From Gemmatimonadota bacterium (lineage in GTDB: Bacteria > Latescibacterota > UBA2968 > UBA8231), in contig VXML01000002.1 of the NCBI GenBank assembly GCA_009841115.1, positions 1-64,000 of the forward strand: a stretch of DNA of 64,000 bases, written 5' to 3'. The notes beneath the pieces are model-generated. The model saw nothing but the letters and a program-made list of their open reading frames with translations. It made no database searches and was not told the origin of the DNA. Each line of letters starts with the position of its first letter. Positions within the stretch are counted from its first letter, which is position 1. Made by a program: the position numbers and the translations under genes. Shown here piece after piece: positions 24,944 through 33,650 of the stretch.

Positions 24944-26119
24944 TCAGTAGGGACGCCAGCTCGGCGACATATCGTCGCGGTCGTCGTTATCGGTCAGGTT
25001 GATAGGCATCAGCGGCGGCGCGTCCATCTCGTCCAAGTCGAACCCAGCCGTGCCGACCAAGTAAATGTCGTATTCGTCGTCGCCCATCTTACCCGCATAT
25101 GCTAGTCCCTTGCCATCGGGCGACCAAACCGGCTCTTGCTCATAGGTCTTCTCGGCAATGGAGATGCGGGTCTGTCCTTGCCCGTCGGCCCGCATGAGCA
25201 TCAGCTCCTGGCCGCCAAATTCCTCCGAGTTGTAAACCAAGCGGTCGCCTTTTGGAGAAAACGACGCAAACCAGTCGATCTTGCGCCGATTCTCGGTGAG
25301 GCGAGTCCGATTCGACCCGTCGAGATCAATGAGGTAAATCTCGTCGTTGTCGTCGAAGGCTGAAGAAGTAAAGGCAATGCGGCGGCCATCGGGCGAAAAC
25401 GAAGGCTGGCTGCCTTGAACCAACTTGCGCGGGTTGGCTCCGTCGGCGTCCATGAGCCAGACGGCTACATCGCCGTCGCGCTGACTGACGAAGGCAATCA
25501 TCTCGCCGTCGGGCGAAAAAACGCCGCGCTGGTCGCGCTCGGGATGTTCGGTTAAGCGCACGACATTAGAGCTGTCGGCATCCATGACGTAGAGGTCAAT
25601 GTTACTCATCACGTCGCCGCGAGTGAAAAGGATCTTCTTGCCGTTGGGCGACCAAGAGGGATGCTGCTCGGGTTCAGGAGTGTGGGTTAGTTGCTGGCGA
25701 TCGCTGCCATCGGCCCTGATGGTAAATAAGTCCCAGTTGCGGACGTTTTTCTTAGTCGAGGCGTAGAGGATCGTGCCCTCGCGTTTGAAAGGAGCATTGC
25801 TGCTAGCGGGAATATCGAATATCGCCTCGTAGGTCCGCACGCCCCATAGTGGCGGCGATTCCACTTGCAAAACCTCGTTTCCCAGATAATCCCCCGCGGC
25901 GACATTGACTGCGTAAGAGCCGCCGCCCAATTCGATTTTGCTATCCGGCTCGGGCAGGATGTAGGTTCCGGCTTTGACCAAGTGATTGAATTTGTATTGG
26001 ACGTCATTGGCGTCTAAGCGCACGAGTTGGCCGTCCCCGCCCTTGATTTCGATTTTAACTTGATTCGAGCCGCATCCTGCGATCGCGACAGCTAAAACCA
26101 ATACAAAAAGTTTGAACAT
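24944..26119 (-). CDS. TolB-like beta-propeller (PD40) lipoprotein
   Basis: The 391-residue product has lipobox AIAGC (Cys16). An N-terminal beta domain (to about 105) precedes a propeller of PD40/WD40-like blades. Repeats of the type HPSWSPNGKKILFTR, GVFSPDGEMIAFVS, PSFSPDGRRIAFTS and PVWSPDGKGLAYAG each alternate with LYVMDADSSNVVRLT-like strands, as in TolB. No pal, tolQ, tolR or tolA lies nearby, so it is a TolB-type propeller and not necessarily TolB itself. Envelope location is likely. Confidence 0.75.
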   Translation of the reverse strand: MFKLFVLVLAVAIAGCGSNQVKIEIKGGDGQLVRLDANDVQYKFNHLVKAGTYILPEPDSKIELGGGSYAVNVAAGDYLGNEVLQVESPPLWGVRTYEAIFDIPASSNAPFKREGTILYASTKKNVRNWDLFTIRADGSDRQQLTHTPEPEQHPSWSPNGKKILFTRGDVMSNIDLYVMDADSSNVVRLTEHPERDQRGVFSPDGEMIAFVSQRDGDVAVWLMDADGANPRKLVQGSQPSFSPDGRRIAFTSSAFDDNDEIYLIDLDGSNRTRLTENRRKIDWFASFSPKGDRLVYNSEEFGGQELMLMRADGQGQTRISIAEKTYEQEPVWSPDGKGLAYAGKMGDDEYDIYLVGTAGFDLDEMDAPPLMPINLTDNDDRDDMSPSWRPY

Positions 26120-26155
26120 GTAGTCTCCTTGCTGAGTTATTGCACACCCGGCCCA

Positions 26156-26839
26156 TCAGACTAAACCGCTGAGGTCTCGCAAGCGATTGCCGAGATGATC
26201 CATTAGTTCGTTGATATTGGCGAAGGAATCCGAGTAGAGCGGTTCGTCAACCCGAAAGTACACCCGCGCCCCAGGCCGAGCGTAGCTATCGTACTCCAGT
26301 CCAATGGGAATCAACGGCACGCGCATCCCCAACCGCTCTTCGGCCTGTATCAGATGTTCGACTACCTCCTTTTGCAGCGGCCCCAACTTGTCCTGATAAC
26401 GCATGCCTTCCGGGTGCGAGATGACCAATTCTCCACTCTGGTATAGCCCATCTAGATAGGCTTGCATCTGTTGGTTGGCCGCGCGGGCGCGCCGAATCTC
26501 AGCGCGGCGTTGCTCCCGATCTGCGATCCGCCTGATATCTTTCGGTCGCACCACTTTGACCCCCCCCATCAACTCTAGGAACCCCCATAGACCAACCTTC
26601 ATAATGTAGTTGGCATAGCGCCGGGTGAACCTGTACAACAAGACTCCTTCGAGCAGAATGTCGCGGTATGCGCAATGCTTGGGTAAAATCAGGGCCGGCC
26701 CCTCGCGCGGCAGATTGCTACCGCCCTCGACCGCCAAGCGGTGATAGCGCATGGCTCCTGCCGCGAGCAAGCGAGCACCGCAGGCAAAGGCATCAATGCG
26801 CTTGAGGGAAAAGTCTCTGTGCTCAGGCGCTGCGGACAT
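26156..26839 (-). CDS. PlsC-like lysophospholipid acyltransferase
   Basis: The 227-residue protein has the acyltransferase motif HCAYRD (HX4D, about residues 56-61) in ALILPKHCAYRDI, and motif III SHPEGMRY (about 140-147), a variant of the usual F/P-E-G-T-R. Members acylate lysophosphatidic acid or related lipids at the inner membrane. Here the gene sits in an envelope operon with a glycosyltransferase and a lipoprotein, so the acceptor could be a glycolipid. Length fits the family. Confidence 0.75.
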   Translation of the reverse strand: MSAAPEHRDFSLKRIDAFACGARLLAAGAMRYHRLAVEGGSNLPREGPALILPKHCAYRDILLEGVLLYRFTRRYANYIMKVGLWGFLELMGGVKVVRPKDIRRIADREQRRAEIRRARAANQQMQAYLDGLYQSGELVISHPEGMRYQDKLGPLQKEVVEHLIQAEERLGMRVPLIPIGLEYDSYARPGARVYFRVDEPLYSDSFANINELMDHLGNRLRDLSGLV

Positions 26840-26843
26840 AGTC

Positions 26844-27299
26844 CTATTTGAACAAGTCCTTTACCTTGCCCCAAGTGCTTTCGTCCACTTCCGTAGACAA
26901 GGGTTGCAGCAGGTCCTGACCCGGACCAGCCAAATGCAAAGTGCCCTCGGAATCTACGGTTGCGAAATAATCCCCGTCGGCGTCCAGCCGCGCTTTGATG
27001 TACGCGGGAACCTCCGGCGACTGCGCAGCCATAGCGGCCGACCACAAGATCAGGCCCTCGGCTATCGCTAGCACTTGCCCGTCGCGAGATATGGCGATAA
27101 ACCGCTGCTCAGCATCTTGGGTACTAAACTGCTGCCATAGCTGCAAGACCCGCTGGCGCTGCGGGGCTCTATCGGGCGAGAAGACGTAGAATACGCGACT
27201 GTCTTCCGGCAGGATCTGAATATCACCGCTGCTAGCTCCACTTGTTGCGACCAGCAACAGGGCCAAGCCCATCGTCCATGTCGTTCTTAGTGCGCTCAT
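26844..27299 (-). CDS. Small secreted protein of unknown function
   Basis: The 151-residue product has a signal peptide (MSALRTTWTMGLALLLVATSGASSG). The rest is mixed alpha/beta with no motif I recognise; LAGPGQDLLQPL and WGKVKDLF lie near the end. It is four bases upstream of plsC and seven bases downstream of the FlgT-like gene, so it is part of the same operon. Confidence 0.55.
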   Translation of the reverse strand: MSALRTTWTMGLALLLVATSGASSGDIQILPEDSRVFYVFSPDRAPQRQRVLQLWQQFSTQDAEQRFIAISRDGQVLAIAEGLILWSAAMAAQSPEVPAYIKARLDADGDYFATVDSEGTLHLAGPGQDLLQPLSTEVDESTWGKVKDLFK

Positions 27300-27306
27300 A
27301 TCGACC

Positions 27307-28392
27307 TTATTCGGCGCGAATTCCGTAATCCTTTTGTACGGCGTCTTCCCCTTGGAGAATCCTCACCAGCGACAGGTGTTGGCTGAGCACCTGTTCGACT
27401 TGCACGACGCCGACCCGACGGGGTAGGGACATTCCCAATACCTCGCCGGTATCCGGGTCTTTCAATTCCCGCCCCTTGTCCCACACGCCGTACTTGTTGC
27501 CTTTCTGCACTGAATCGGCTAATCCCACGTTAATATAAGCACTCAACCGCACTAGCACAGATGATTGGCCGTTCTCCCCTGTATCAGTATGCACAGTATC
27601 AGCTACCACCTCGATGATTTTCGGCTCGGAAACCTTGAGTGCGGCCGGGGGTTGGATAAGGCTGTCTAACCCAGCGGCCAAGTGGTCCAGACATCGGCTC
27701 ACCGACTTGCCCAGCAAGGTGTTGTGGAATTCCTCGCTGCCCCACTCCATCTGGCCTAGAAGGAAGTATTCCTTTTCCAGCGGCACGTACGCCGCCGGGT
27801 TGGTAATCCCATAGCGCTTGCTATCCTCAGCTATTTCTCGTATCACCTCGCCGGCTGCTTCCCCATCGATGACCTTATAGGGATACAGTCGCACCGTGGT
27901 CAGGCCCTGATAGCTGCGGTAGCCGCCGATGGGCACGGTGGCGCGGAAGCGCTTCATGCTCATCTCGTCGATCTGTCCCAAGACGACGTAGTCGGCATCT
28001 ACCTCGCGACCAATGGCCAAGGCGCGCTCGACATCGAGCTTGCCTTGCAACTCTTTCTTTTTTAGCCGTACGAGTGCCGAGTCAATAGACACGGTGCTGA
28101 AAAAGGCACTGCCGCGCAGCGAATCAGTCAAGCCACGAGGGACGGCTGAGTATATGTCCCACTCGCCTTTATATTTCGACTTGTCGCGAAAGGGCATGAA
28201 GAGCAGCCGCTGCTTCAAACCCTCCGAGATGGTGCTGTCGCTAACCACCGAATCCCTTGGAGCTTCCTCCTCTTCATTTTGATCGCCCAACCCCATAATC
28301 GGCACCACAGCCGCCCCTCCGTCTGCCCCCCAGTACAGCGCGGCCAGCAAAGCAAGTCCTCCTCGCGAAAACCACCTGTGTCTAGCGGACAT
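27307..28392 (-). CDS. FlgT/CsgG-like secreted protein
   Basis: The 361-residue product has a signal or anchor at residues 8-28. The middle part has the TolB-N/FlgT-M/CsgG style (RLLFMPFRDKSKYKGEWD, then ALAIGREVDADYVVLGQID, about 62-145). The C-terminus (about 275-350) looks like the FlgT C-terminal domain: VRLSAYINVGLADSVQKGNK followed by DPDTGEVLG and VGVVQVEQVLSQHLSLVRI. FlgT belongs to flagellar H-ring proteins and CsgG forms secretion pores, but no flagellar or curli gene is in the window. Its ATG overlaps the TGA of the larA-like gene by one base. Confidence 0.6.
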   Translation of the reverse strand: MSARHRWFSRGGLALLAALYWGADGGAAVVPIMGLGDQNEEEEAPRDSVVSDSTISEGLKQRLLFMPFRDKSKYKGEWDIYSAVPRGLTDSLRGSAFFSTVSIDSALVRLKKKELQGKLDVERALAIGREVDADYVVLGQIDEMSMKRFRATVPIGGYRSYQGLTTVRLYPYKVIDGEAAGEVIREIAEDSKRYGITNPAAYVPLEKEYFLLGQMEWGSEEFHNTLLGKSVSRCLDHLAAGLDSLIQPPAALKVSEPKIIEVVADTVHTDTGENGQSSVLVRLSAYINVGLADSVQKGNKYGVWDKGRELKDPDTGEVLGMSLPRRVGVVQVEQVLSQHLSLVRILQGEDAVQKDYGIRAE

Positions 28393-29666
28393 CAGTGTCC
28401 TCCTTTGGTTTGCGTGAGTACGTAAGGGCCTTGGGGCACGACCGCTATGCGCGCCCCGGCACCGTGCCGCGCCAGCGCCTCAGCTAGCCCTTGCTCCACA
28501 GAGGGAATAACCTCGACCCACACCTCGTCGCGGTACTGAGGATCAATGCCCTCCGAGTAGAACATAACCTCCGCCTTGTCGAGCACCTTGCACAGCTCCT
28601 GTAATTGCCATTGGTCGATGGCGAAGAAATCGGGGTCCGCGAGACGGACCGAGAATTCGGCGGCACCAGATGAGCCGAGCAACATCTCGACAAATTCCGC
28701 ACTGCCCAAACCCTCGGCGCAGCGAGCGGCAATGAGGATCGTCCCACCCTCTTTGACAATGGGCAACACCGCCGTCAGGCCCTTGACGGCTTGGTAAAAC
28801 GTCAGGTCGAGCGGCCAGCCAGCACTGCTAGTAATGGCAATGTCAACAGGCTCGTCAACCAAAACACCGTTCTGCTGTTCGACAAAGCGAGCCCCTTCGG
28901 CATGGGCCTTCTCTAGGTCGCCGCAGAACAGGCCGGTGATTTGCCGCTGGTCGTTCATAGCTACATTAAATGTAAAATCAACGCCAGCGCGCTGCGCCAC
29001 TTCGAGAGCTTGGCGGTGGAAGGGATTGCCCTCAATGGAACCTTCGCACGCCCAGGGATGGCTCAACAGTTCGGGGCCGTGCAGGACGCGCATCGTCTCA
29101 ATGCCCATCAATCCTGGGCAGATGGCCTTGCGGCCACCCGAGTATCCGGCCATTAAGTGTGGCTCGATTAGCGAGGTAGCGATTTTTAGGTCAGCCTCCA
29201 CGTAGAGCGCGGCGATCCATATCGGAGCACCGCCCGAGGTTTCCCCCAAATACGTCAGGGTTTCGCGGCGGCGGGCGATATGGTTGACGATGCGATAGTC
29301 GCGCGCGATGTCGGCCCCGACGAGCTGCACCAATTCCTCGCCTTCGTTGGGCCGGTGCAGGCCAGTGCCGACCAACAGGGTGATATCCTCGCGAGCGATG
29401 CCTTCCTCTTCGAGAATCCGCAGCATTGGTGGCAAAATAATAGAGTTGGGGACCGGGCGGGTAATATCGGCAATGACTACGCAGGCATTTTTGCGCCCTC
29501 GCGCCAGCCGTCGCAAGGCCGGAGTCCCTATCGGGTAGGCCAGCGCGTGATCGATCCGCTCCTCGATCCGGTCGAGCCCCTCACTCGGATCCATCTGTAA
29601 CACCTCGGCCGAGTCGGGCACTTCGATTTCGAGGCCGTCGCGGCCATAGTCGAGCTTTACTTTCAT
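28392..29666 (-). CDS. larA: LarA-family nickel-pincer-dependent racemase/epimerase
   Basis: The 424-residue protein matches lactate racemase LarA in length and motifs: IADITRPVPN (about 68-77), GTGLHRPNEGEE with the first catalytic His (about 106), EPHLMAGYSGGRKAICPG with the second His and the cofactor-bound Lys (about 172-188), and LHGPELLSHP (about 196-205). LarA enzymes use the nickel pincer nucleotide to racemise or epimerise 2-hydroxyacids; many homologues act on substrates other than lactate. It is nine bases after galU and coupled to the FlgT-like gene. A larB lies far away at 51404-52168; larC and larE are not in the window. The substrate is undetermined. Confidence 0.8.
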   Translation of the reverse strand: MKVKLDYGRDGLEIEVPDSAEVLQMDPSEGLDRIEERIDHALAYPIGTPALRRLARGRKNACVVIADITRPVPNSIILPPMLRILEEEGIAREDITLLVGTGLHRPNEGEELVQLVGADIARDYRIVNHIARRRETLTYLGETSGGAPIWIAALYVEADLKIATSLIEPHLMAGYSGGRKAICPGLMGIETMRVLHGPELLSHPWACEGSIEGNPFHRQALEVAQRAGVDFTFNVAMNDQRQITGLFCGDLEKAHAEGARFVEQQNGVLVDEPVDIAITSSAGWPLDLTFYQAVKGLTAVLPIVKEGGTILIAARCAEGLGSAEFVEMLLGSSGAAEFSVRLADPDFFAIDQWQLQELCKVLDKAEVMFYSEGIDPQYRDEVWVEVIPSVEQGLAEALARHGAGARIAVVPQGPYVLTQTKGGH

Positions 29667-29675
29667 TGCGTATGC

Positions 29676-30545
29676 CTAGGCCAATTTATCCTCAAGATAG
29701 GCGCGGAACGCTGTGCCGAACTCTCGGTCGGCCAAGGCGAAATCCGCGAAGGCCCGATAGTACGTCAGCGGCGTTCCTATGTCGTAGCGCGTCTCGTCGC
29801 TCGCAAGGCGTATGCAGCGAACCTCAGCCCCGCGCTGGATCAGCACGCGGATGGCATCGGTCAACCACAACTCGCCGCCAACCCCAGGCTCAATCTCATC
29901 AATGGCGGCGAAAATCTCCGGCGAAAAAATATAGCGGGCCGCAACCGCCAGACAACTCGGCGCGGCTTCCACCGCCGGCTTTTCAACGACGTCGGAGATG
30001 GCAAAGTCGTCATCGGCCTCGCCTTGCGGTGTGACGACCCCGTATTTGTAGGTCTCTTCGCGCGGCACTTCCCATACGGCAATAGTGGCGGCCGCACCTC
30101 GCTGGACATGCGACTGCATCATCCGGCCGACCACACCTGGCACCCGCGGCGAGGTGACGATCGTGTCGCCGAATCCCACTGCGAACGACTCGTCGCCGAC
30201 GAATTCCCGCGCCTGACGCACAGCATCGGCATTGCCGGAAGGACGCCGCTGCCGCACGTAGTAGAATTCAACGCCCTCGGCCGCGTAGTCAACCTCGCCG
30301 ATCTCGCTATCGCCCAAGCGCGCCGCAAGCTCTGGATCGTCGTCGAAGTGATCCTCAATCGAGCGCTTTTTGCGTCCCGTTACAAAGAGGAACTTGTCTA
30401 ACCCCTGCTCGATCATCTCCTCGACCACGTATTGCACAACCGGCTTGCAACCAACGGGCAGCATCTCCTTGGGCTGGGACTTGGTCGCCGGCAGCAGGCG
30501 AGTACCCAAACCTGCCACGGGGAATACGGCTTTGCGAATCGGCAC
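29676..30545 (-). CDS. galU: UTP-glucose-1-phosphate uridylyltransferase
   Basis: The 289-residue protein carries the nucleotidyltransferase signature GLGTRLLPATKSQPKEMLPV (about 12-31) and FVTGRKKRSIEDHFD (about 54-68), both typical of bacterial GalU. It makes UDP-glucose for glycans and lipids. The start codon is GTG at 30543-30545. It is the first gene of a seven-gene minus-strand operon that ends with a GT39 glycosyltransferase, and it is divergent from the heptose-kinase-like gene. Confidence 0.9.
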   Translation of the reverse strand: MPIRKAVFPVAGLGTRLLPATKSQPKEMLPVGCKPVVQYVVEEMIEQGLDKFLFVTGRKKRSIEDHFDDDPELAARLGDSEIGEVDYAAEGVEFYYVRQRRPSGNADAVRQAREFVGDESFAVGFGDTIVTSPRVPGVVGRMMQSHVQRGAAATIAVWEVPREETYKYGVVTPQGEADDDFAISDVVEKPAVEAAPSCLAVAARYIFSPEIFAAIDEIEPGVGGELWLTDAIRVLIQRGAEVRCIRLASDETRYDIGTPLTYYRAFADFALADREFGTAFRAYLEDKLA

Positions 30546-30593
30546 GGTTTCTTTTTATTTTAAGTTTAAGAGAATCAAGGACATAACTAAAAA

Positions 30594-30628
30594 TAGCACC
30601 TAGTGAAAATAGGAAGCCATAGGTGCTA
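30594..30628. promoter_or_regulatory. 9-bp inverted repeat in the galU / heptose-kinase divergent promoter region
   Basis: Perfect arms TAGCACCTA (30594-30602) and TAGGTGCTA (30620-30628) are separated by 17 bases. A further TAGG at 30610-30613 inside the spacer is also complementary to the CCTA end of the left arm. The 123-base gap is AT-rich, as expected for back-to-back promoters, and the repeat is a candidate operator. I could not place the -10/-35 boxes reliably. Confidence 0.45.
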
Positions 30629-30668
30629 AATCAAGTCCGACTTACCTACCCTTTGCGCCGCCAATCCC

Positions 30669-31715
30669 ATGTTCGACTTGTCTCCAACTCGCCTGTGCGC
30701 CCTCTTGGAAGCGTTTCCCGCGCTGCGCATCGGCGTAGTCGGCGACTTTTTTCTCGACTCCTACCTCGAATGCGACCCGGCTCTCGACGAAAAGTCGCTG
30801 GAGACCGGCAAGACCTGCTATCAGGTGATCGGCTACCGCCGCCAACCTGGGGCTGCGGGCAATGTCGCCGCCAACTTGCGCGCCCTCGGCGTGGGTGCGG
30901 TCGAGGCCGTGGGCTATTGCGGCGACGACGGAGAAGGCTACGAGTTGCGGCGAGCCATGCGCCGGATGGGCCTAGATTTGGCGGGATTTCTCACCGCTTC
31001 GGGCCGCTTGACTCCGGCCTATGGCAAGCCCTGCTACGTCGATAGCAGCCAGCGCAGTCGGCCCGTCCTTGAGGAACTGGAGCGGCTCGATATTAAAAAC
31101 CGCCGTCCGACCCCTGCTAGCCTCCAGAACAATCTCATCGACCACGTCCGCCAGCGTCTGAACCAGTGGGATGGGCTCGTACTCATCGACCAAGTCGCCG
31201 AAGCCAATTGCGGCGTCCTCACCACGCACGTGCGCCGCGCCATTGCCGCCGCGCTCAGTCCTCAGCCCAAGCTCGTGATCCTCGCCGATTCGCGCACGCG
31301 CATTGGGCTCTTTAAGCGCGCCATCCTCAAACCCAACCAGCGCGAAGCTTGGGCCGCACTTGGCGGCCAAGGGCCCTTGTCGCTCAAGACCGCACGCCAC
31401 CACGCCCGCGTACTCAGCAACCATACTGGTCGCCCGGTATTTCTAACGCTTGGCAATAGGGGGATACTCATAGCCGACGGCAGCGCGGTCGAACACGTGC
31501 CAGCCGTGTGTCTCACTGCACCCGTTGACCCAGTCGGCACCGGAGACACTTGTGCGGCTGCCCTCACCGCGGCTTTGGCAGCGGGTGCCGAACTGACGGA
31601 AGCGGCCGCGGTAGCCTGCTTGGCCGCATCAATTACCGCTCAGCAGGTTGGCACGACCGGCACAGCCTCGCCAACCAAACTAAGCCGCCGCTTGCACCAG
31701 TTGCGGCGTAGCTAG
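30669..31715 (+). CDS. PfkB-family kinase, HldE/RfaE kinase-domain-like
   Basis: The 348-residue protein resembles the kinase domain of HldE (heptose-7-phosphate kinase): GVVGDFFLDSYLECDP (about 22-37), GAAGNVAANLRALG (about 60-73), and the PfkB signature DPVGTGDTCAAAL (about 287-299), where the Asp is the catalytic base. It has no nucleotidyltransferase domain. It would phosphorylate a sugar phosphate for LPS heptose or a related sugar. It overlaps the convergent acyl-CoA synthetase gene by four bases. No clear ribosome site precedes ATG 30669. Confidence 0.75.
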   Translation: MFDLSPTRLCALLEAFPALRIGVVGDFFLDSYLECDPALDEKSLETGKTCYQVIGYRRQPGAAGNVAANLRALGVGAVEAVGYCGDDGEGYELRRAMRRMGLDLAGFLTASGRLTPAYGKPCYVDSSQRSRPVLEELERLDIKNRRPTPASLQNNLIDHVRQRLNQWDGLVLIDQVAEANCGVLTTHVRRAIAAALSPQPKLVILADSRTRIGLFKRAILKPNQREAWAALGGQGPLSLKTARHHARVLSNHTGRPVFLTLGNRGILIADGSAVEHVPAVCLTAPVDPVGTGDTCAAALTAALAAGAELTEAAAVACLAASITAQQVGTTGTASPTKLSRRLHQLRRS

Positions 31716-33550
31716 GATGCGTAGGTCTCTTCAACGACCGTGCGATACCGCTCGACGATCACCTTGGGCACGATCTTCTTCAGCCCCTTGGTCAGGGTTC
31801 CAGCGTCCTCGCTCAGCGACTCGGGCAAGAGCGCGACGCGCTGCGGTCGCTGGTAGTTCGGCAGGCCGGCGGCCGTGGCCTCGGCGAGGAACCCTTCGCG
31901 GATCCGCTCGCCCAAGCTCGGATGCGTGCGTAGGGCGTCCTCGTCCTCTAGCGGCAACCCGTCAATGCCACTGTTTTTTGCCTCCTCCACATCCACCGTC
32001 ACCAACGGCAGCGGGTAGTCGCGCTGCTGGTCTCCGTACACGATCACGTGCTCGATTAGGGGCACTCGAGCAAAAATCCGCTCCAAGGCTTCGGGATTGA
32101 CAAACTCGCCATTGCGCAGCTTGAACTGTCGGCCAACCCGCCCTTGGAACGAAAGAAAGCCCTCGTCATCCATGCTGAACAAGTCGCCGGTCCGATACCA
32201 GATCTGGCCGCCTTCCTCCACTAGTACCTGCTCGGTCTGCTCGGGGTCGTGCAAATATCCGCGCATGACGTTGGGACCGCTGGTCCACAGCTCTCCGACC
32301 TGATCGCCGCTGGGTCGGAATTCGTCCTGCGCCGGATCGTTGTAGCCGATTTCCGACCCGTCTTCGGCCACGATCTTCACCGCCTGCAGCGGCCTTCCCA
32401 CCGTGCCGCTTTTGCGTCCTTCGAGATGGTTGGCGGCAATCAGCGGCGCGCACTCGGTCGTGCCGTAACCCTCGTACGTAGTGATGTCGAGCACTTCGTG
32501 AAAGAAGTCCAACGCCTTGGGATCGGCCTTAGCTGAGCCGACGATCAAAAGCTCTAGATGAGGCCCGACTCGCGTGGCGAGCTGAGCGCGAATTTTGCCG
32601 ACGATCGAACGGCCGATGGCAGCCAAAAAGAGCTTGTTGCCCAGCCCAGCTTGACCGCGCGCCAACCGCTCTTTGGCCGCAACCGAGCGCTGGATCAAGC
32701 CCCCCTTGAGGCCACCGGCGTCGATTTCTTTGCGCACATTGCCGTACACTTTGTCGAGTATCAGCGGCACGGTGAGGAAGCCCTCCGGCTCTGAGAGGCG
32801 AATGTCGCTGAGGACGCGGTCGGGCGAGCGCGCCAAGTCCAAAATCCACCCCTTAGCCAAGGGATAGTAGATATTGAGAATCCCCATGGAGTGATAGTCG
32901 GGCGCAGACTTGAACATGCGCAGAGGCTCGCGCTTGCTAATCACGTCCCAAACCTCTTCGACGTTGGCGACGATGTTGGCGTGGGTCTGGATCACGCCCT
33001 TGGGCAGGCCGGTTGAACCCGAGGTATAGAGAATTTTCGATTCATCTTCTGGCAGCACCTCGACCTCGGGCACGGCCGCGCTGCTTTCCGCCAGCTCTCG
33101 CCAAGGGATCGCGTCTTCAGCCTCTCCCTCGGTCAACGCAATCTGCGGCGTCTTATCCAGTCGCTCTCGGACGGCACCAAACCGCTCGTAGCCTTTGCGA
33201 TCTACGACTAGCAATTCAACCGCAGAGTGCGCGATGCTGTGGGCGAGCGCCTCGTCAGGCGACTGAATACACAGCGGCACCGCACTGACCCCAATGCAGT
33301 CGGTCGCCAGAAAGATCAAAAGCGGCTCGCTGCCGCCATCGGTGAGAATGCCCACGCGCTGACCCTTGGTCAAACCCTGCGCTGCAAGGCCCGCCGCGAG
33401 TTGGTCCCGGCGACTTTTGAGCTCGGCGTATGTCACGGGTTGGTAGCTCAATGTGCGGCTGCCCTCTACGGGCTTGAGCTCTCGAATGGCCGTCTGTTCG
33501 GCACAGGTCGCGAAGCTATGGTCGAGCAGTTCTCTCAGCGTTTGTCCCAT
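31712..33550 (-). CDS. Long-chain acyl-CoA synthetase (AMP-binding, FAA1-like)
   Basis: The 612-residue protein has the AMP-binding P-loop LYTSGSTGLPKGVIQTH (about 173-189), the A5 motif YEGYGTTECAPL (about 353-364), and the adenylate motifs WYRTGD and FQGRVGRQFKLRNGE (about 449-482). It would convert fatty acid, ATP and CoA to acyl-CoA at the inner membrane face. Length fits the FAA1/FadD15-like class. AAGGGG precedes the ATG. It is divergent from the outer-membrane protein at 33651. Confidence 0.85.
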   Translation of the reverse strand: MGQTLRELLDHSFATCAEQTAIRELKPVEGSRTLSYQPVTYAELKSRRDQLAAGLAAQGLTKGQRVGILTDGGSEPLLIFLATDCIGVSAVPLCIQSPDEALAHSIAHSAVELLVVDRKGYERFGAVRERLDKTPQIALTEGEAEDAIPWRELAESSAAVPEVEVLPEDESKILYTSGSTGLPKGVIQTHANIVANVEEVWDVISKREPLRMFKSAPDYHSMGILNIYYPLAKGWILDLARSPDRVLSDIRLSEPEGFLTVPLILDKVYGNVRKEIDAGGLKGGLIQRSVAAKERLARGQAGLGNKLFLAAIGRSIVGKIRAQLATRVGPHLELLIVGSAKADPKALDFFHEVLDITTYEGYGTTECAPLIAANHLEGRKSGTVGRPLQAVKIVAEDGSEIGYNDPAQDEFRPSGDQVGELWTSGPNVMRGYLHDPEQTEQVLVEEGGQIWYRTGDLFSMDDEGFLSFQGRVGRQFKLRNGEFVNPEALERIFARVPLIEHVIVYGDQQRDYPLPLVTVDVEEAKNSGIDGLPLEDEDALRTHPSLGERIREGFLAEATAAGLPNYQRPQRVALLPESLSEDAGTLTKGLKKIVPKVIVERYRTVVEETYAS

Positions 33551-33650
33551 CGCAAGCCCCTTTCTGATGAGTTATATCGTTGTCGTTTACGGCGCACAAA
33601 AAGGACCGTTTAGCATTGCACACGCAGCCCGACGACCGCATCTTCCCTTT

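Noticed and set aside
33453-33650. Upstream in-frame extension of the TSP3 outer-membrane protein
   Set aside because: It overlaps the divergent acyl-CoA synthetase gene and would hide the clear signal peptide that starts at 33651.
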